Assembly (NCBI GenBank): GCA_028023455.1
Contig: JAQFVV010012669.1
Span: 562,501 to 626,500, forward strand
Source of the DNA: Epiperipatus broadwayi
Taxonomy: Eukaryota > Onychophora > Udeonychophora > Euonychophora > Peripatidae
Length of the DNA stretch: 64,000 nt
Direction of reading: 5' to 3'
A program made the position numbers and the translations under genes. The number at the start of each line of letters is the position of its first letter. Positions within the stretch are counted from its first letter, which is position 1. Of this stretch, positions 1-12,950 are shown piece after piece. The notes beneath the pieces were generated by a model. The model was not told where the DNA came from and searched no databases. It saw only the letters and a program-made list of their open reading frames with translations.

Positions 1-960
1 CAGCCATTTAAGCTATTGTGTGCTTTTTTATGAGTGTTAAATAATAAATGAGTACTTCCACGTCCAACACAAGATATAGTATTTAGGAAAGAATAAAATG
101 AATCCACTTATTCAATCCAACCCAAATGCTTATATATGGGCAAATCTTAAGTACTGTAAGTGAAAGTGTGAGGATAGACTACTCACTTTAAACCACTGTT
201 TACGATATCTGAATGAATGACGCCGACGAAATTATCTAGAATTTACTAAACGTCACTCACAAGTGAAACTTTAAACATATGTAAATAAACATTTATTTTT
301 AGTGCTGTTTCTAATTGTAATAAATTTAATCAGCCATTTAAGCTATTGTGCGCTTTTTTATGAGTGTTAAATAATAAATGAGTACTTCCACGTCCAACAC
401 AAGATATAGTATTTAGGAAAGAATAAAATGAATCCACTTATTCAATCCAACCCAAATGCTTATATATGGGCAAATCTTAAGTGCTGTAAGTGAAAGTGTG
501 AGGATAGACTACTCACTTTAAACTACTGTTTACGATATCTGAATGAATGACGCCGACGAAATTATCTAGAATTTACTAGACATCACTCACAAGTGAAACT
601 TTAAACATTAAAACTTTATAACATTTACATATGTTTAAAGTTTCACTTGTGAGTGACGTCTAGTAAATTCTAGATAATTTCGTCAGCGTCATTCATTCAG
701 ATATCGTAAACAGTGGTTTAAAGTGAGTAGTCTATCCTCACACTTTCACTTACAGCACTTAAGATTTGCCCATATATAAGCATTTGGGTTGGATTGAATA
801 AGTGGATTCATTTTATTTTTTCCTAAATACTTTATCTTGTGTTGGACGTGGAAGTACACATTTATTATTTAACACTTGTAAAAAAGCGCACAATAGTTTA
901 AATGGCTGATTAAATTTATTACAATTAGAAACAGCGCTAAAAATAAATGTTTATTTACAT
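1..960. repeat. 330-bp repeat: two direct copies plus one inverted copy
   Basis: Bases 1-330 are repeated almost unchanged from 331 to about 607. The same unit follows in reverse complement from about 628 to 958, with the symmetry axis near 617. The copies differ at only a few percent of positions, so the array is young or homogenised. The first copy may continue left of the window. A diverged partial copy lies at about 45190-45345. I found no ORF, no tRNA-like boxes and no complete hammerhead core in the unit. The family is not recognised. Confidence 0.9.
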
Positions 961-3900
961 CTCTACTATTTTATAATATTAAATAATTAATGCCTTCCCA
1001 TATTCCTATAGTAGATATGTATCGCATAACATGAACAGATTCAGATTCTAATAATTTATAACATAATAAACGAATTTTTACAATTAGAAAAAACTATAAA
1101 AATGCTAAATTAGCTAATCTTGATTTGATTCATATACAGATAAATAGTAATATTATACGATATAATCCATATGAGAGAATTCCAACTTCATGAGACCGTT
1201 CCTATATATAGTCATCATTAAGAAATATAAAATCTTTCATACAAGATATTAGTCATTTACACAACTAATATAAAAAAAACATCATATTAATTTAGTAACA
1301 ACAAAGTTCTGTCATGTCATGAATAAATCCAATATGAAGAATGATAAACTCTTATCTTCATATTAATTTTACTTTTATACCTCAGTTCATACCTCAGTCA
1401 AGTCTCTTTCATAGAAAACCTAAAATTTATTAAATATAAAATAAAAAATATTTGACTTCATGATCTTCTATTCCTCTTCATTTAGTCTTTCTTAAATGAA
1501 TTATTCCAATGGTGAAGGATTTTAATAACAAAGGAAATAGAATTAAATATTTTTACATGACGATTCAGAAGATGATGTGATGTAATAAAAGTTTATATTA
1601 GTGTCCTATTCATTTCCATCTTTGCAAAGTAACGTTTGTTAAAAATAAAGTTCTTTATTTCTTGGTCATTAATCATCTCAGAGGCAATCAAGATATCCAG
1701 TTGTTCCAAAACATTCTTCTTGCATGATGTTGACATCTTCTTCCACAAATGATTTCACTACCAATTGGAGTTTCACTTAAATTATATAGATGAAATTTAT
1801 ATAACTTTAGGTATTTCAGTAGGAATAAGTAATTACATTTATCTTCTGTTAAAATAGTAGCATTATATTCTATGACAAGTGGTGTTTACTTACTATGCAT
1901 TTTTCTATAGGTATTTTCTTCTTAAATTAATTTTGATTTAAGTATATACTGTAAATGTTTTCTGAAGAAATTTATCTATTTCAGAATTCCAAATTAGAAC
2001 AATTTTACAAGCTTTTCTAATTAATAAAACATATATAATTTCATTTTGAAAATATGAATAATATTAATTAAGAGTAATTTATTTACTCTTCTATTTGAGT
2101 AATATTAGAATTTATTTTCTAATAAAACTTTTATCAATAAGCAAATCGTTCAAATTATTAATCTATCTTTTAAAAGTATTCTATATTCGAACACAGTAAA
2201 ATTATTGTAAGTAGTGGCTATTACATCGACAAAAGATAGAATTATTTAATAAATTAACTAATTCAGTATTTATAGTATAATCAACTTCTGGTAGCATGTA
2301 CTGATATATCATTTGGTTTTTAACGATTTTTACATCTATAATTAATGATTATATTAATGATCAATAATTGAATTTAATTTCATTTCCTTTGTATTAGTTG
2401 CTAGAATGCGACTTGATCTTAAGGTTATCTCTAAGTCAACATCTTGGTTAATAAATTTATTAGTTTAAACAATAGTTTTATATAAATGAAAAATTATTAT
2501 TTTTAGTTGTTTTAACTTTATTAAAACAACTTTAAAAAATAATGTATATACTAATGTGATAGTTTTACTTACTCTCACAATATATATATATGTAGTAAAT
2601 TAGAAAAACAGCTTTTATTAGCCATTGTAGGACAAAAGATTCTTTAGTACTCTCCTCTGAAGAGAAACAGTAAGGGAGGCGTTTTATACTTGTAAGAATA
2701 TGTACATAAATATATATAGATTTGACTTAATTAAAATAATCAAGTATGGTAATTTTAATTTTCTATTCTGCATATTTAAATAATTATTCTTTTAAATTAT
2801 TTTTTTTTCCCTTCAGATAATAAAATATTATTTGTAATTACTATTATTAAGAGTGAATTGTGTCCAGGCTGGGAACAAATTAATTTTGATAAACAAGAAA
2901 TAATTGGTTCAATTAAAGGTATTATAAAGTAACTTAATGAAGAAAAAAATATATTAATAAAAAAACAAACGTGTCTGCTATTATAATAGAACTAAAATTT
3001 TAATATAAAGAAGTAAATTATAACAATTATTTCTTAGGGTAATTGCTTCGAATAAATTTAAAATTAATTTGTACATGAATTGATAACTGTATATATGTAT
3101 AATACACAAATATGTTTCTATATGGGTGTCTATGTGGGTGTATATATATACACACACAAAGAGATATATTGGATTAGGCTGATTTGCAGCATCAAATATT
3201 TACACTTTGACAACAAATGGATTGATATTATAGTATTAATTTTATATTTGCGTGGATGATTAGCACTACTCAAAAGCAAGTGAGGGTGGAGATCTCCTGA
3301 AATTTTTTCATATTGCAGAACTAGTTTGCCAATTTTTTTGTATTGTAAAACAATTATAATGGTTGTTTTATGCATAATAATTGGAACTATCTCTCTTGAT
3401 TTTTTAAAATCTAATTCAAAGTTTGTTTATCTATATGTACATATAACAAATTGAAATCATGTATATATAAAAAGTTGTTTTTTTGTTTGTTTTTGAGAAA
3501 TAAGGAATAATAAAAAAATGATGATATTAAGGCAAAATGATGCCGATTTTAAAAAGAAAAAAGGAAATTGAAGTAAAATGAAAAAATGTGGCTGAAAAGA
3601 TGTAAGATTAGGTTAAGGCTGAATAATAAAATTATAACATTTATTCATATACTTATAATAAATATGAATGCGTTTTTTTTTTTAAATAATAAAGTACGCA
3701 AACAATAGCTGTACATTATTATATATATATATAACTTACCAAAGGCTATCAGACATATCCTGTCATATAATGGTTGATAATGATGATGATGATGATATAG
3801 TAAATCAAGAAATTGGCACAAAAATATTTACCCGTGTTTTAAATAATTATCATAATGGGAACGGGTACATTCTGACATCAAGCAAAAAAAAAAAAGGAGA

Positions 3901-5430
3901 GCAAAGAAAAATAAATTAATAAAATTGACCTTTGCGGCGACCAAACAAATCAATTCACAAATATATATATATATATTATGTGACAGTTCTTTATTTAGTC
4001 TGCTTATTAGATATCTGCTTCTTTTGCAACAAACTTTCTTCATTTAAAGGCTTCAATTTCTGCATAATTGTAGCTCTCCAATGTATTCTATTCCCAGTCA
4101 CATCTTCCAATGAAAACAATCAGTGATATTTTTCTTTAAATATTTGAAAATATTTTTTATAATGCAAAAAGGATCTTCCTCTCCCATAAAAAGCAAATTC
4201 ACTATGAAATATTTTTTAGGAAGTCTATTGCTTATTTATTAGATTCATATACCCATTTGAATGAAAATATGCTCTTACAATTGTATATTAAAATATTATT
4301 ACATCCAGCAATAATGATTATATTATAATAATTTAAAAATATAATTATTTAAAATAAATGTCACAAGTTTTCGGTTTAAAATATTGCCCCATTTAATTTC
4401 AATATATACGTAAAAGATTGAATCATATTCTGATGTTAAGCTCCAAGTCACCATGGTGAATTAAGAATTCACTATGTATTCTAATAGGAATAATGATGAT
4501 CATCAAACGTTTATAGCACGGTGCTTCACATAATATAAATTATACATTTAACTTAATGCTACACACATTGAATAAGGTTATAACACATTTTTATTAGATA
4601 TTATAAGTTATGGCATTACAAATATGTGTCATAATCATTTTAAATTATAATTATTTAAGATGTTTAATAATGCTTTTCAAAAAATGGCAATAAGTTAATT
4701 GGCAAATTATTTACTTTGTATAGTAAATTTCAAGATATTTGAGTTAAATATTATTAACATTTTTTTTTATAAAAATATTGTGTGGTTATTTTATATATAC
4801 TATATATTATTCACTTTAAATACGAGAATCAATACCACATACATCAGTATAATCATTTAAAAATGGATTATAATCATATTATGAAAAAAAAAGGGGTCAT
4901 GTTATTAATTATAATAACATCAGTGTATTGATTGAGAAAAGAGAAAGGTGAAAACACAAAATAAAAAAGTATGAATTCTTTTTCTAATTCCAGTCTTACC
5001 ATCAGATAGCCCTCCAATAGTATTCAAAATTGAGTCAAAGTTGGAATCTTGTTTAATAATAAAGTTTTTTTTAGTTAATGTGATTCTAATAATAACCATG
5101 AGTATAACATGGAAATGCTAAAAACCTGCTTGATACTTCTTTAAAAAAGCCAGTACATTTAAAAAATTAATTTTTAAAACACAGTATTAAAATTCTAGGT
5201 TCACTTTTATACTATGTGCATCATGCATTATTATACATGGCAACATATTTCTTTTGCTACTATGTATTAATGTCATTTATGACTGATATACATTTTGTTT
5301 CAGGTAATCTATTTAGGTTATTATAAAAGCATTTATAAAATAAATATCTGCATAATATATACTCAGCACTTTTCTTTGCTTTTATATTTATAATATCAAA
5401 TGGAAAGAATAATTCATCTCACATTAACTA
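961..5430. other. AT-rich intergenic DNA, no gene recognised
   Basis: Open frames here are short, AT-driven and lack family motifs. The stretch has only small simple-sequence runs: TA near 2579-2590, 3719-3733 and 3960-3976, GAT near 3780-3796, and A/T homopolymers. No splice-bounded exon, tRNA or transposon terminus was recognised. Confidence 0.6.
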
Positions 5431-5439
5431 ACATAAAAG

Positions 5440-5960
5440 TATGTAGTAACCAAAGGAGATCACTTCACCCTATTCCAGAGTCATCTACTGTATGCCAAAA
5501 TAATCAATAAATATCAAATAGTATAGTATTAGAATTCAGTCTGAGAATATGGAAATTATATGCATTTATTGATTACTCAGAGTTATAATAGATAACTTTA
5601 GAGTAGGATGAAGAGAACATTTTTTTTAAAACATATGTTTAAGTCTTATGATTATGCTATTAGCATTAAGCTTTCTTGTTAAAATTTAGAAGAAGTTTAC
5701 AGTTGACATTAAGCTGTGATCTCTAAAATATACAAACTTCACCATTAGATCTAAACAACTATGCAAATGAGTTGGCTTGAGTTCAAAACCTTGGGGCTTT
5801 CTCAATTTCAAACTATTAGCTTGAATTGCATAAAGAGTAGAATAGAGCTGCTAGATACATAAGTGCATTAGTTCAAATTTTGAATTCTAAGTTCTCACTG
5901 ATGACAATAGCCAGAAACTAGTCCAGGATATGGCTATTACTCATATATTCAGGAGATGAT
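5440..5960. repeat. Diverged copy of the hammerhead (455-bp) repeat family
   Basis: The string TGCCAAAATAATCAAT near 5495 and a TTGATTACTCAGAG-like string near 5570 match edges of the 455-bp family at 20-25 kb. A hammerhead-like core, CTGATGA at 5898-5904 followed by GAAACTAGTC at 5914-5923, ends the block. The stem II sequence has shrunk so it no longer pairs, and the first stem I pair is broken. Another faint relative lies at about 19230-19385 and shares the GATGAAGAGAAC-like tail. Confidence 0.55.
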
Positions 5961-6508
5961 TCCAGAGTATAAAGAATAAGCTTACAAGGAAATCATATGA
6001 TGTTATTGATAGTATAACACAGCATTTGATAAATATAATTATAACTACAACTTCCTAAATTTGAATAGTGTGTTATATATATACTTGATAATATTCATTT
6101 CAGTCATGGAACTGATGTTTGAAGAACTCATTGTGAATTGTTCACTATTCAAAGGACTTTGAAAAATAATACAAGGTGTGATATTAGAAAATAAAAATAT
6201 TTTTTCATTGTAAAAAAACCACAAATGTTATTTATAACACCAACTAAGGAGAGAATAAACTATTAATTTCATGTATAATGTGTGTGTGAATAATTAATTA
6301 AATTTTCTATAAAGAAGTTGATGGCTCACTTAAATGTCTGGTCAAATTCGTAACTGAAGGAAGTAGAAAGAAGAGGAAACAAAAAAAAATCTCAAATTGG
6401 TCATTTGAGGCAGAACTATAGTATGCTAAATTAATAGCAAGCTAGATGTAGGTAATAAAATCTTTAAGTCATAATCATACACACATACAACTAAAAAAAC
6501 AATTTTAA

Positions 6509-6588
6509 ATTAAGTAATATTTACTAAGGCTGAAACCTTTTCAGACGCTTATTCCTAAAGGTTACAGCCTTAGTAAATATTACTTAAT
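6509..6588. repeat. Perfect-looking 32-bp stem hairpin
   Basis: A left arm at about 6509-6540 (AAGTAATATTTACTAAGGCT core) is matched by its reverse complement at about 6557-6588, around a loop of about 16 bases. The hairpin directly abuts the next foldback element. It could be a small foldback insertion or the outer part of a nested element. Confidence 0.85.
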
Positions 6589-6868
6589 ATAATAATAAAT
6601 CGTGCTTTCACACTTTCAACGTAAAGCTATAACAACAAATTGAAAATTAAATTTAATGGCTAAGCGCTTTCAAGAAGATGGACTTCTCATATTCATAGCC
6701 AGTTATGATCCTTTCTTTGAAATCATTATATAAATAAATCTGATATGCAAATTATATGCAAATGAGTCACTAAGACCATCTTTTAGATATTGCAAAACAT
6801 TAAATTTAATTTTCAATTTGTTGTTATAGCTTTACGTTGGAAGTGTGAAAGCACGATTTATTATTATA
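6588..6868. mobile_element. Foldback MITE with ~71-bp terminal inverted repeats
   Basis: The left terminus TATAATAATAAATCGTGC at 6588 is matched in inverse at 6868. The arms 6588-6658 and 6799-6868 pair with only one or two differences. The roughly 140-bp centre has no ORF. A DNA-transposon-derived MITE is the likely class. The flanks are too AT-rich to settle a target-site duplication. Confidence 0.8.
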
Positions 6869-6869
6869 A

Positions 6870-8640
6870 TGGACAAACATAAAGTATAAATATACAGGTT
6901 ATTATTTAATATAATAATGTGCGTTTAATAAAATTTATAATTACAATTTTAAATTAACTATAATAGAGTTCAAATATCATTATTATTATTATTGAACTGA
7001 AACTATCAATGATTATTGAAACTCAGGAATGTAAAAAATATCCACAGATATAATGACTTTGTCATTTTACTGTGATACATAAAGCAAAATAATACATTAT
7101 ATAATCTTAGAAATACATCATTCCAACTATTGCTTGATTGTTTAGTTTTATACAATAGAATTATCAACCATATACAAATATGTATAAATTACAAAAATAT
7201 AACTATCATCAATCAAATCTCCATATTACGTTTTCTTCATTTACAATCATGAACTAATATAAATGTACTGTATTATTTTTTCTTATTAATGGAAGAACTT
7301 TAATCACAAAATGACAATTATTAATTTTTCAACCAAACTCTTCAACCATCCTCAAGTTAACTAACATACAAAAAAAATTACAAAGAAAAATTTAAAAAAA
7401 CTGAGATTGAAGATGATAAACAATAATTGGATAAGTAATATTCATTAAGGCTGTAGTCTCAATTCAAAACATTATTTTTTAATTAACAATATATTACATC
7501 ACCAAACAATAATTCCAACAAAAAATGATACAGTGATATTTTATGTTTACATATAAATATAAGTAATAATATTATAATTCGATGTCTGTATTTCTTCAAA
7601 GCAATATACACAATTATATAATTGAATATTTATAAATACAGTAATCAGATATATATTAAAAATTTTATCACTTAGGAGCACTTTCGACTATCCTCGTAAT
7701 CGTTGTCAACTAACATTTTGAAAGGCTAACCTTCCATATTTCTGTGATCTTAATGTTTACTGCCTGCCTGTTAATTATAAATAAATTAATTATATAAACA
7801 TAAGTATAAATACATACATGCATTTCTCCCTCGATCTCTTGTTGCTTAATTATAGATATATACTTAAATTTATTTTCAAAATTAATTATTTATGCATCAA
7901 AAAGTGAAAATTAAAATTAAAATGAAAAAAAAGTTAAAAAAATAGTATTGTACTCATCAATTCAGCAAATGTTATAGAATATCTTATTTGAACCATTCTT
8001 AAAGATTTAAAATTGGTAAAAGTGTATTGATTACTGTATAATATTGTCATGATCCTAATTTCAAATCTAGTTCTGCAAGTTTTTTAAAATAATGCACGCT
8101 TAATCCCTGTTTAATTATAATTAAAAGTAATATTAGAAAAAAAAAGAAAAAAAAAGATAACAGTGTGCATATTTTAAATATTTTATATATAGCCTTTAAA
8201 TTTGTTTAATGTGTATAGAAAAATTAGAGCTTTCTAAATACTTTGCATTAATATTTTCTATAATGCTTGATGAGAAATTCTTATTTTTTCATTATTTTCA
8301 TACATTCTAGCCTAAGTATTAATTGAAAACATTTGAAAATTTTTGCTTAAAAGTTAGTGACAACTAAAGATGAAAACTTAAAATAAACAATTTAATGATC
8401 AATTAATTAGGTTCTTTATGAATCTAATAAATGGTAAGTTTTTATTTAGGTTAATAAAATTACACTAGCCAAACAGAAACAAAATGCAGGATATACATTT
8501 TATTCTTTATTTAAAATCACATCACTAATTTTATAAAGTTTAAGTGATTTAAAAAGTTTTTTTTTTAAAAAAAAAAAAAAAATTGTAATAAATTAATAAA
8601 TAAAAACTATAAGAAATTCTTCTTTATAAATGATGACATT
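6870..8640. other. AT-rich intergenic DNA, nothing recognised
   Basis: This stretch holds ATT triplets near 6980-6993 and poly-A/T runs at 8560-8582. No ORF, tRNA boxes or long inverted repeat was recognised. Confidence 0.6.
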
Positions 8641-9260
8641 AAACACTGTTGCTTCGCTATTAATAATTTTTATTAGTCATCCGTCAGACTAAAGATTATC
8701 CAATAATATTTATATAGTGTAATCTTTACTATATCATTCTCATGCAAGATAGGGACTTATCAGTTGGTTAGTTTAAGTGATGTGTCAAACTTGATACACT
8801 CATAGCTTTGACACAAACCACTTAATGGAAATATATTAATAATTTTTATCAGTCATTCAATAGACAAGAAATTGTCCAATGATGAATAATATTTCTGTAG
8901 TATAATCTTCATTACATCACTCTCACGTAAGATAGTGACTAGTTTCTATCCGCTTTTAACATCTTATGCAGGATGTAATCATAAACATTTGACCAAAGAC
9001 ATATGAAAAATATATAATCCCCAAGATGCACATTTCATGCTGAACCAGACTCATCATTTGGCCCAGGCCAAAATCTCTTACACATATTTTTTAGCATTGT
9101 TTAGTATATGTAGTTAGAATACATCTTTTTCATCTTTGATCATATGTTTATGATTACATCATTCTATAAGGTATTAAAAGTTGACAGAAACTAGACCCTA
9201 CCTTGCATGAGAGTGGTATAGTGAAGATTACATTACAAAAATATTATCTCCCTATTATTT
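8640..9260. repeat. Composite interspersed repeat (also at 29.3-29.95 kb)
   Basis: Two direct, diverged units about 172 bp apart begin with TTAATAATTTTTATTAGTCA near 8656 and 8828. An inverted partial copy lies at about 9165-9245 (CATGAGAGTGGTATAGTGAAG). A SINE-like hammerhead core (9021-9061) sits in the middle. The same set of modules recurs at 29270-29950, so this is a dispersed composite element. The strand is mixed because the parts are inverted. Confidence 0.7.
9021..9061 (-). ncRNA. Hammerhead-like motif, SINE family, decayed
   Basis: Read on the minus strand, CCAA is followed by an ATGATGA core, a stem II/loop segment, TGAAA, a short helix III, then ATC and TTGG. CCAA and TTGG pair as the base of helix I. 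The core has lost the C and U of CUGAUGA order (CTGATGA is now ATGATGA), so this copy is probably inactive. The arrangement matches the other SINE-family copies listed here. Confidence 0.5.
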
Positions 9261-9261
9261 T

Positions 9262-10394
9262 TATATGATATATAAACCATTTTTAATAGTTAATAGCAAT
9301 GATTATATGTGGATACATTTGTTTATATGTAATTATTCATATTTTTTTACTCTAATGAAAATGTTTGACTCAGCAATATAACTTTAAACATTAAGCTAAA
9401 CTTCAAAAATTTGAAAAGATATGGACTTATTTTTTTTATGAACTACTAAAACTGTAGAATTCATTCTAATAGATCAAATGTTAACATGAACATAGTTTTG
9501 TGGATTTACTTAATACAGCCTTTCTTGTGGAACACATATGTTGATGGCTTATATTTGTATTCTTACATAATCTAAATTATTTTTTTATTATTATTAAAAT
9601 AAAAACAATATTATTAAAATAAAAACAATGTCTTTTCTGCATTTTTAATCCTTTATTTCAATAACTTTTTCCAATGTATTAAAATAAATTATATACATAT
9701 ATTTATATGAAATCATGTAGTAGTTAATTTATTTATTTTTTACTCTCTAATTATTATTTATTTCAGCATTCTTACAAAACTGACTGATATGTGGAGTTGC
9801 AATGCTTACATTGTATGACAATTACTTCATTTCCAAAATTTTATAAACCTTTTTAAAATCTTCTATAATAGCATTCATTTCTTTATTAATGTCATTAACA
9901 TCATTTTCCAATATTATCAGTAATTGTAGAGTAAGTCTCTTCAAGATTAATCTAGTTTCTTCAATCCAATTTTTCTTTTATCCATATCACTCCAACAAAT
10001 ATTTGTTCTCTCCTTCATCTATTTCTACGTTTCTTATAAAAAGTATATATAAAATACATATAAAATTAATTGCAAATGTTTTCATGATTCAAATATTTAG
10101 TTGTTGCAAAAAAAAAAAAAAATTATATCATATGATAGGGTTAGTGTATATCATAAATATTTAGCAGCAATAATTCAAACATAACTCAGATACACTTAAA
10201 AAGAAGAAATAGAAGACATAACTTAAAGATGATGATGATGATTATTATTATTATTATTATTATTAAAATTGAATTATTTATGAATGTCATTGCCAGCCTT
10301 AATAATCCTACAATATATCAACCATTTCAATGATATTAATACTTTCCAATAAAGTGACCATAAATAAAAAATATATAATTATTAATTATTAAAG
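9262..10394. other. AT-rich intergenic DNA, simple repeats only
   Basis: A 20-bp direct duplication (ATTATTAAAATAAAAACAAT) lies at about 9589-9629. A GAT/ATT compound microsatellite lies at about 10228-10265. A 91-codon open frame at 9889-10164 has no recognisable motif and an AT-driven composition, and I take it as chance. Confidence 0.6.
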
Positions 10395-10513
10395 TTAATT
10401 GTTTATCTTTTTTTCTTTTTCTCATGTGTCATAGCATCAGCCGGGAAGGACAACTGTTTGTAAAGCAGTTGTCGCTGACCTCTCGACCACCAATGCTTAA
10501 TTTGTTTATCTTT
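10395..10513 (-). mobile_element. Retroposed tRNA-like insertion with ~16-bp target-site duplication
   Basis: TTAATTGTTTATCTTT at 10395-10410 is repeated, with one extra T, at 10497-10513. The insert between them reads on the minus strand as a tRNA-like body followed by an A-rich tail (GAGAAAAAGAAAAA) that abuts the far duplication. This is the layout of a LINE-mobilised short retroposon. The A-rich end and the direct flanking duplication are seen directly. The mobilising LINE is inferred. Confidence 0.7.
10433..10497 (-). pseudogene. tRNA-Val(UAC)-like sequence lacking the T arm
   Basis: Read on the minus strand, AGCATTG at the 5' end pairs with TGATGCT at the 3' end to give a seven-pair acceptor stem with two G-U pairs. 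GTCG and CGAC form a four-pair D stem. CTGC-TTTACAA-ACAG gives an anticodon arm with loop TTTACAA, anticodon UAC (valine). Only about 13 bases lie between the anticodon arm and the acceptor strand, so the T arm and B box are missing. Without a B box, Pol III transcription is unlikely. It is best read as a tRNA-derived retropseudogene. A functional armless tRNA seems unlikely in a nuclear setting. Confidence 0.6.
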
Positions 10514-10514
10514 A

Positions 10515-12235
10515 ATAACTGTGTATTGAAAGATGTTCAAAGTCTAATGAATGATTTATTGCTCAGATATTTGATCAATGAATCTAAATATTTAAAAGAT
10601 TAAATTTAGAAAAACAGTGTATGAACTATCATTTTACAACAACAACAAAAAAGAACTATTATTTTATACACAATTACTTTCAAATCCGTTATTTGATAAA
10701 CTAACTTGATATAATACTTTAATAATTTAAAATTAATAGTTTTTTTTTTTATTAAGGAAACATTTTAAAAATCTTAGAATGTTATTTCCATGTGAACAAC
10801 AGCAAAAGTATATGTTGCAATATTATTTAATAAAAAAAAATAAAATGTACAGCAAACTTACAATCAAATGCCAAAAAAAAAAACCCCTATATAATAGGTT
10901 TTTTTATACACACGTTTATTTAGTTCTATCATAAAAGTATAAAATTTAGAGATACTTTTTTCCCATCTGTAAAATAATGCTAAACATAAAAAATATTTGC
11001 AGAAATTCGATCCTGAAAATAACTATTCTCTCCGACTCCTCTGATTTCATCCTACTATGAATAAAATAAGTATTTGGAATTTTTTTTAAAAAAAAGCAAC
11101 ATTAGTTTGCAAAACTTCGTCAACAAAGTCTTAGAAATTAATTTTATCTTTAAAGGTTAAAAAGCTGAAAGTCAATAAATTTTAAATCTTGATATGTATT
11201 TTTTGACTCTCCAGGATTTTATATATTTAACTTGAATATCCTGTTGAGAAATATAAAAGATTTTTTTTTTTTTTTTACCAATTCTATATGTTTGTTTATT
11301 TATTGCAATCTAGAGCAAAGACTTTTTAAACAGCCCTCCAAAGAGGAACAATGAAGACATTACTTATACTAAGCTAGCTAATAGCTAAATTTTGGTCTGA
11401 AACTAAAAATAGCTACGTACAAATTTACTGACCAATAATCGAATGGTTGACTCGCGACTGGCTATTTGAAAGAAAAATATTAAATTTGCTTATAATAAAA
11501 AAAAGTTTCACAGCTTGAGTTCAAATTCCAGGTCATAGCTTGGCTCATGAATACATTAATCCATATAGACACTTCATATACATACCGTATATATAGAGTT
11601 CTAAAGGTAAAATGTATGTTTTCCCTCAAAAGTATCTCATGCTTAGAAATAAAATACTATGATGAAATAATATAACTTGTTCACTAAGAGAGGCAATTTA
11701 TATTGTTAACCACTCTTAGTATAATTTATGCCATGATTTTTTTATTTTGGTGAGTATTTAATAATGGAAGAATTGTATTATTTACAATTTTAAATAAATT
11801 ATTAGAAAACGCAATGGTAAACTACTATTAATATTAAAGTATTCTTTTATCTAACTACTCTAAGGGTCTTTCAGACCCAAAACATGGATACGAAGTATAG
11901 AATAACTTTAGAATATTTATTTATTTAAAAAGAAAAATAAATACAGGAAATGCTCAAATTGTTTACATTTAATGTCTAAACAATTTTTAACATGGTGAAT
12001 GTACGACCTCTGAACTTTTCTTTAAATCATGGCTAATTTTATGTAGAGCACTAATCTGATATGATCTCAGAAAACAAAAACTAAGCTGCATTATATCTGA
12101 AGAACTAAACAGCCATTCAATTGGACAGCTTCTTCTAATCTATTTGCCTGGAAAGGTTTCATTTAAATAATCTTTCATAATAATAGAGAAAGTGTGAGAA
12201 CTGCTACAATAATATTTATAACATTCTAGTAAAGA
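10515..12235. other. AT-rich intergenic DNA, weak tRNA-like trace
   Basis: GAGTTCAAATTCC at about 11518-11530 resembles a Pol III B box and may mark an old SINE head. A small hairpin surrounds CCCCTATATAATAGG near 10886. No ORF was recognised. Confidence 0.5.
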
Positions 12236-12239
12236 AATG

Positions 12240-12540
12240 CAGAGGCTTATGGAGTAATGATAGAATAGCTGCTTTCTAAGCAGATGATTTGGATTTGAAT
12301 TCAGTTCAAATAAACTTCAGTAATTTTTAATAATCTTGGGATTTTCTTTTCAGGTAACCAGTTTATATTCAATCTGGTAAAATTGGTGTCTAGTTATTTT
12401 TAGCTAAAATGTAAAACAAGGATGAAAAACTCACTTTTATTACCCAGCAATCAGTAATTCTGTTAAGTGTTACCATCTCCTTCATTGTTCTTCTATAAGA
12501 ATCTTGGAAGAGGTTTTTATCTTTCAATATTTAAAGGCTA
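12240..12540 (+). mobile_element. tRNA-derived SINE, family 2, copy 1
   Basis: A CTGC-TTTCTAA-GCAG anticodon-arm-like hairpin at about 12270-12284 precedes a B-box-like GGATTTGAATTC at about 12291. The body then matches copies at 33.7, 48.2 and 50.7 kb: 'accatctcc' / 'accatccaa', a middle CTTTACT-like string and a tail with TTCTATAAGAATCTTGGAAGAGG. The anticodon loop would read UCU (arginine), but the head is degenerate. All four copies lie on the plus strand. Confidence 0.55.
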
Positions 12541-12544
12541 CTTT

Positions 12545-12950
12545 TATTTTTTACCATTAGTAAACAAATAGTTAATTTAGTAGTAAGAAAATAATTAAAA
12601 ATAATAAATTGTATCTTCACTACAATATTGTTGAAAAATATGTCCATTCAATCTATTTCCAGGATTTATTCAACATATTAAGTTATTTAGAAGATGAATA
12701 CTAAGTTGTATATGGTAACATTGTAGTAAAATATGTGGCCTTACCGCTAAAAACCAGGACTTATTTCCACTTATGTAGAAGGCAATCATATTGCTCTTTA
12801 GACAGGTCACTACACTAATCTTGAATAAGGTACAAACTGCCTTGAGATATTTTTTATTAGCATATTTTTTTAGACTTGTATAGGCTATTTTTTCTATGTA
12901 CTCATATGATATTAAGTGAATTTTGGACAGCTACTATGCTATCAATTATA
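12545..12950. other. Intergenic DNA, nothing recognised
   Basis: No coding frame, repeat terminus or RNA gene was recognised here. Confidence 0.5.

Noticed and set aside
1-960. Hammerhead in the 330-bp repeat (CTGACGA at the third copy, GAAAC strings)
   Set aside because: No helix II joins CTGACGA to a GAAA at the right spacing, and the first two copies have CCGACGA. The alternative CTGATTA...GAAAC reading lacks the core G and a helix I.
8940-9220. GAAACTAGTC/GAAACTAGAC strings of the 8.6-9.3-kb composite as hammerheads
   Set aside because: The bases where CUGAUGA should be (AAGATGTT-like) do not match and no helix II forms. A common origin with the 455-bp family is possible but not shown.
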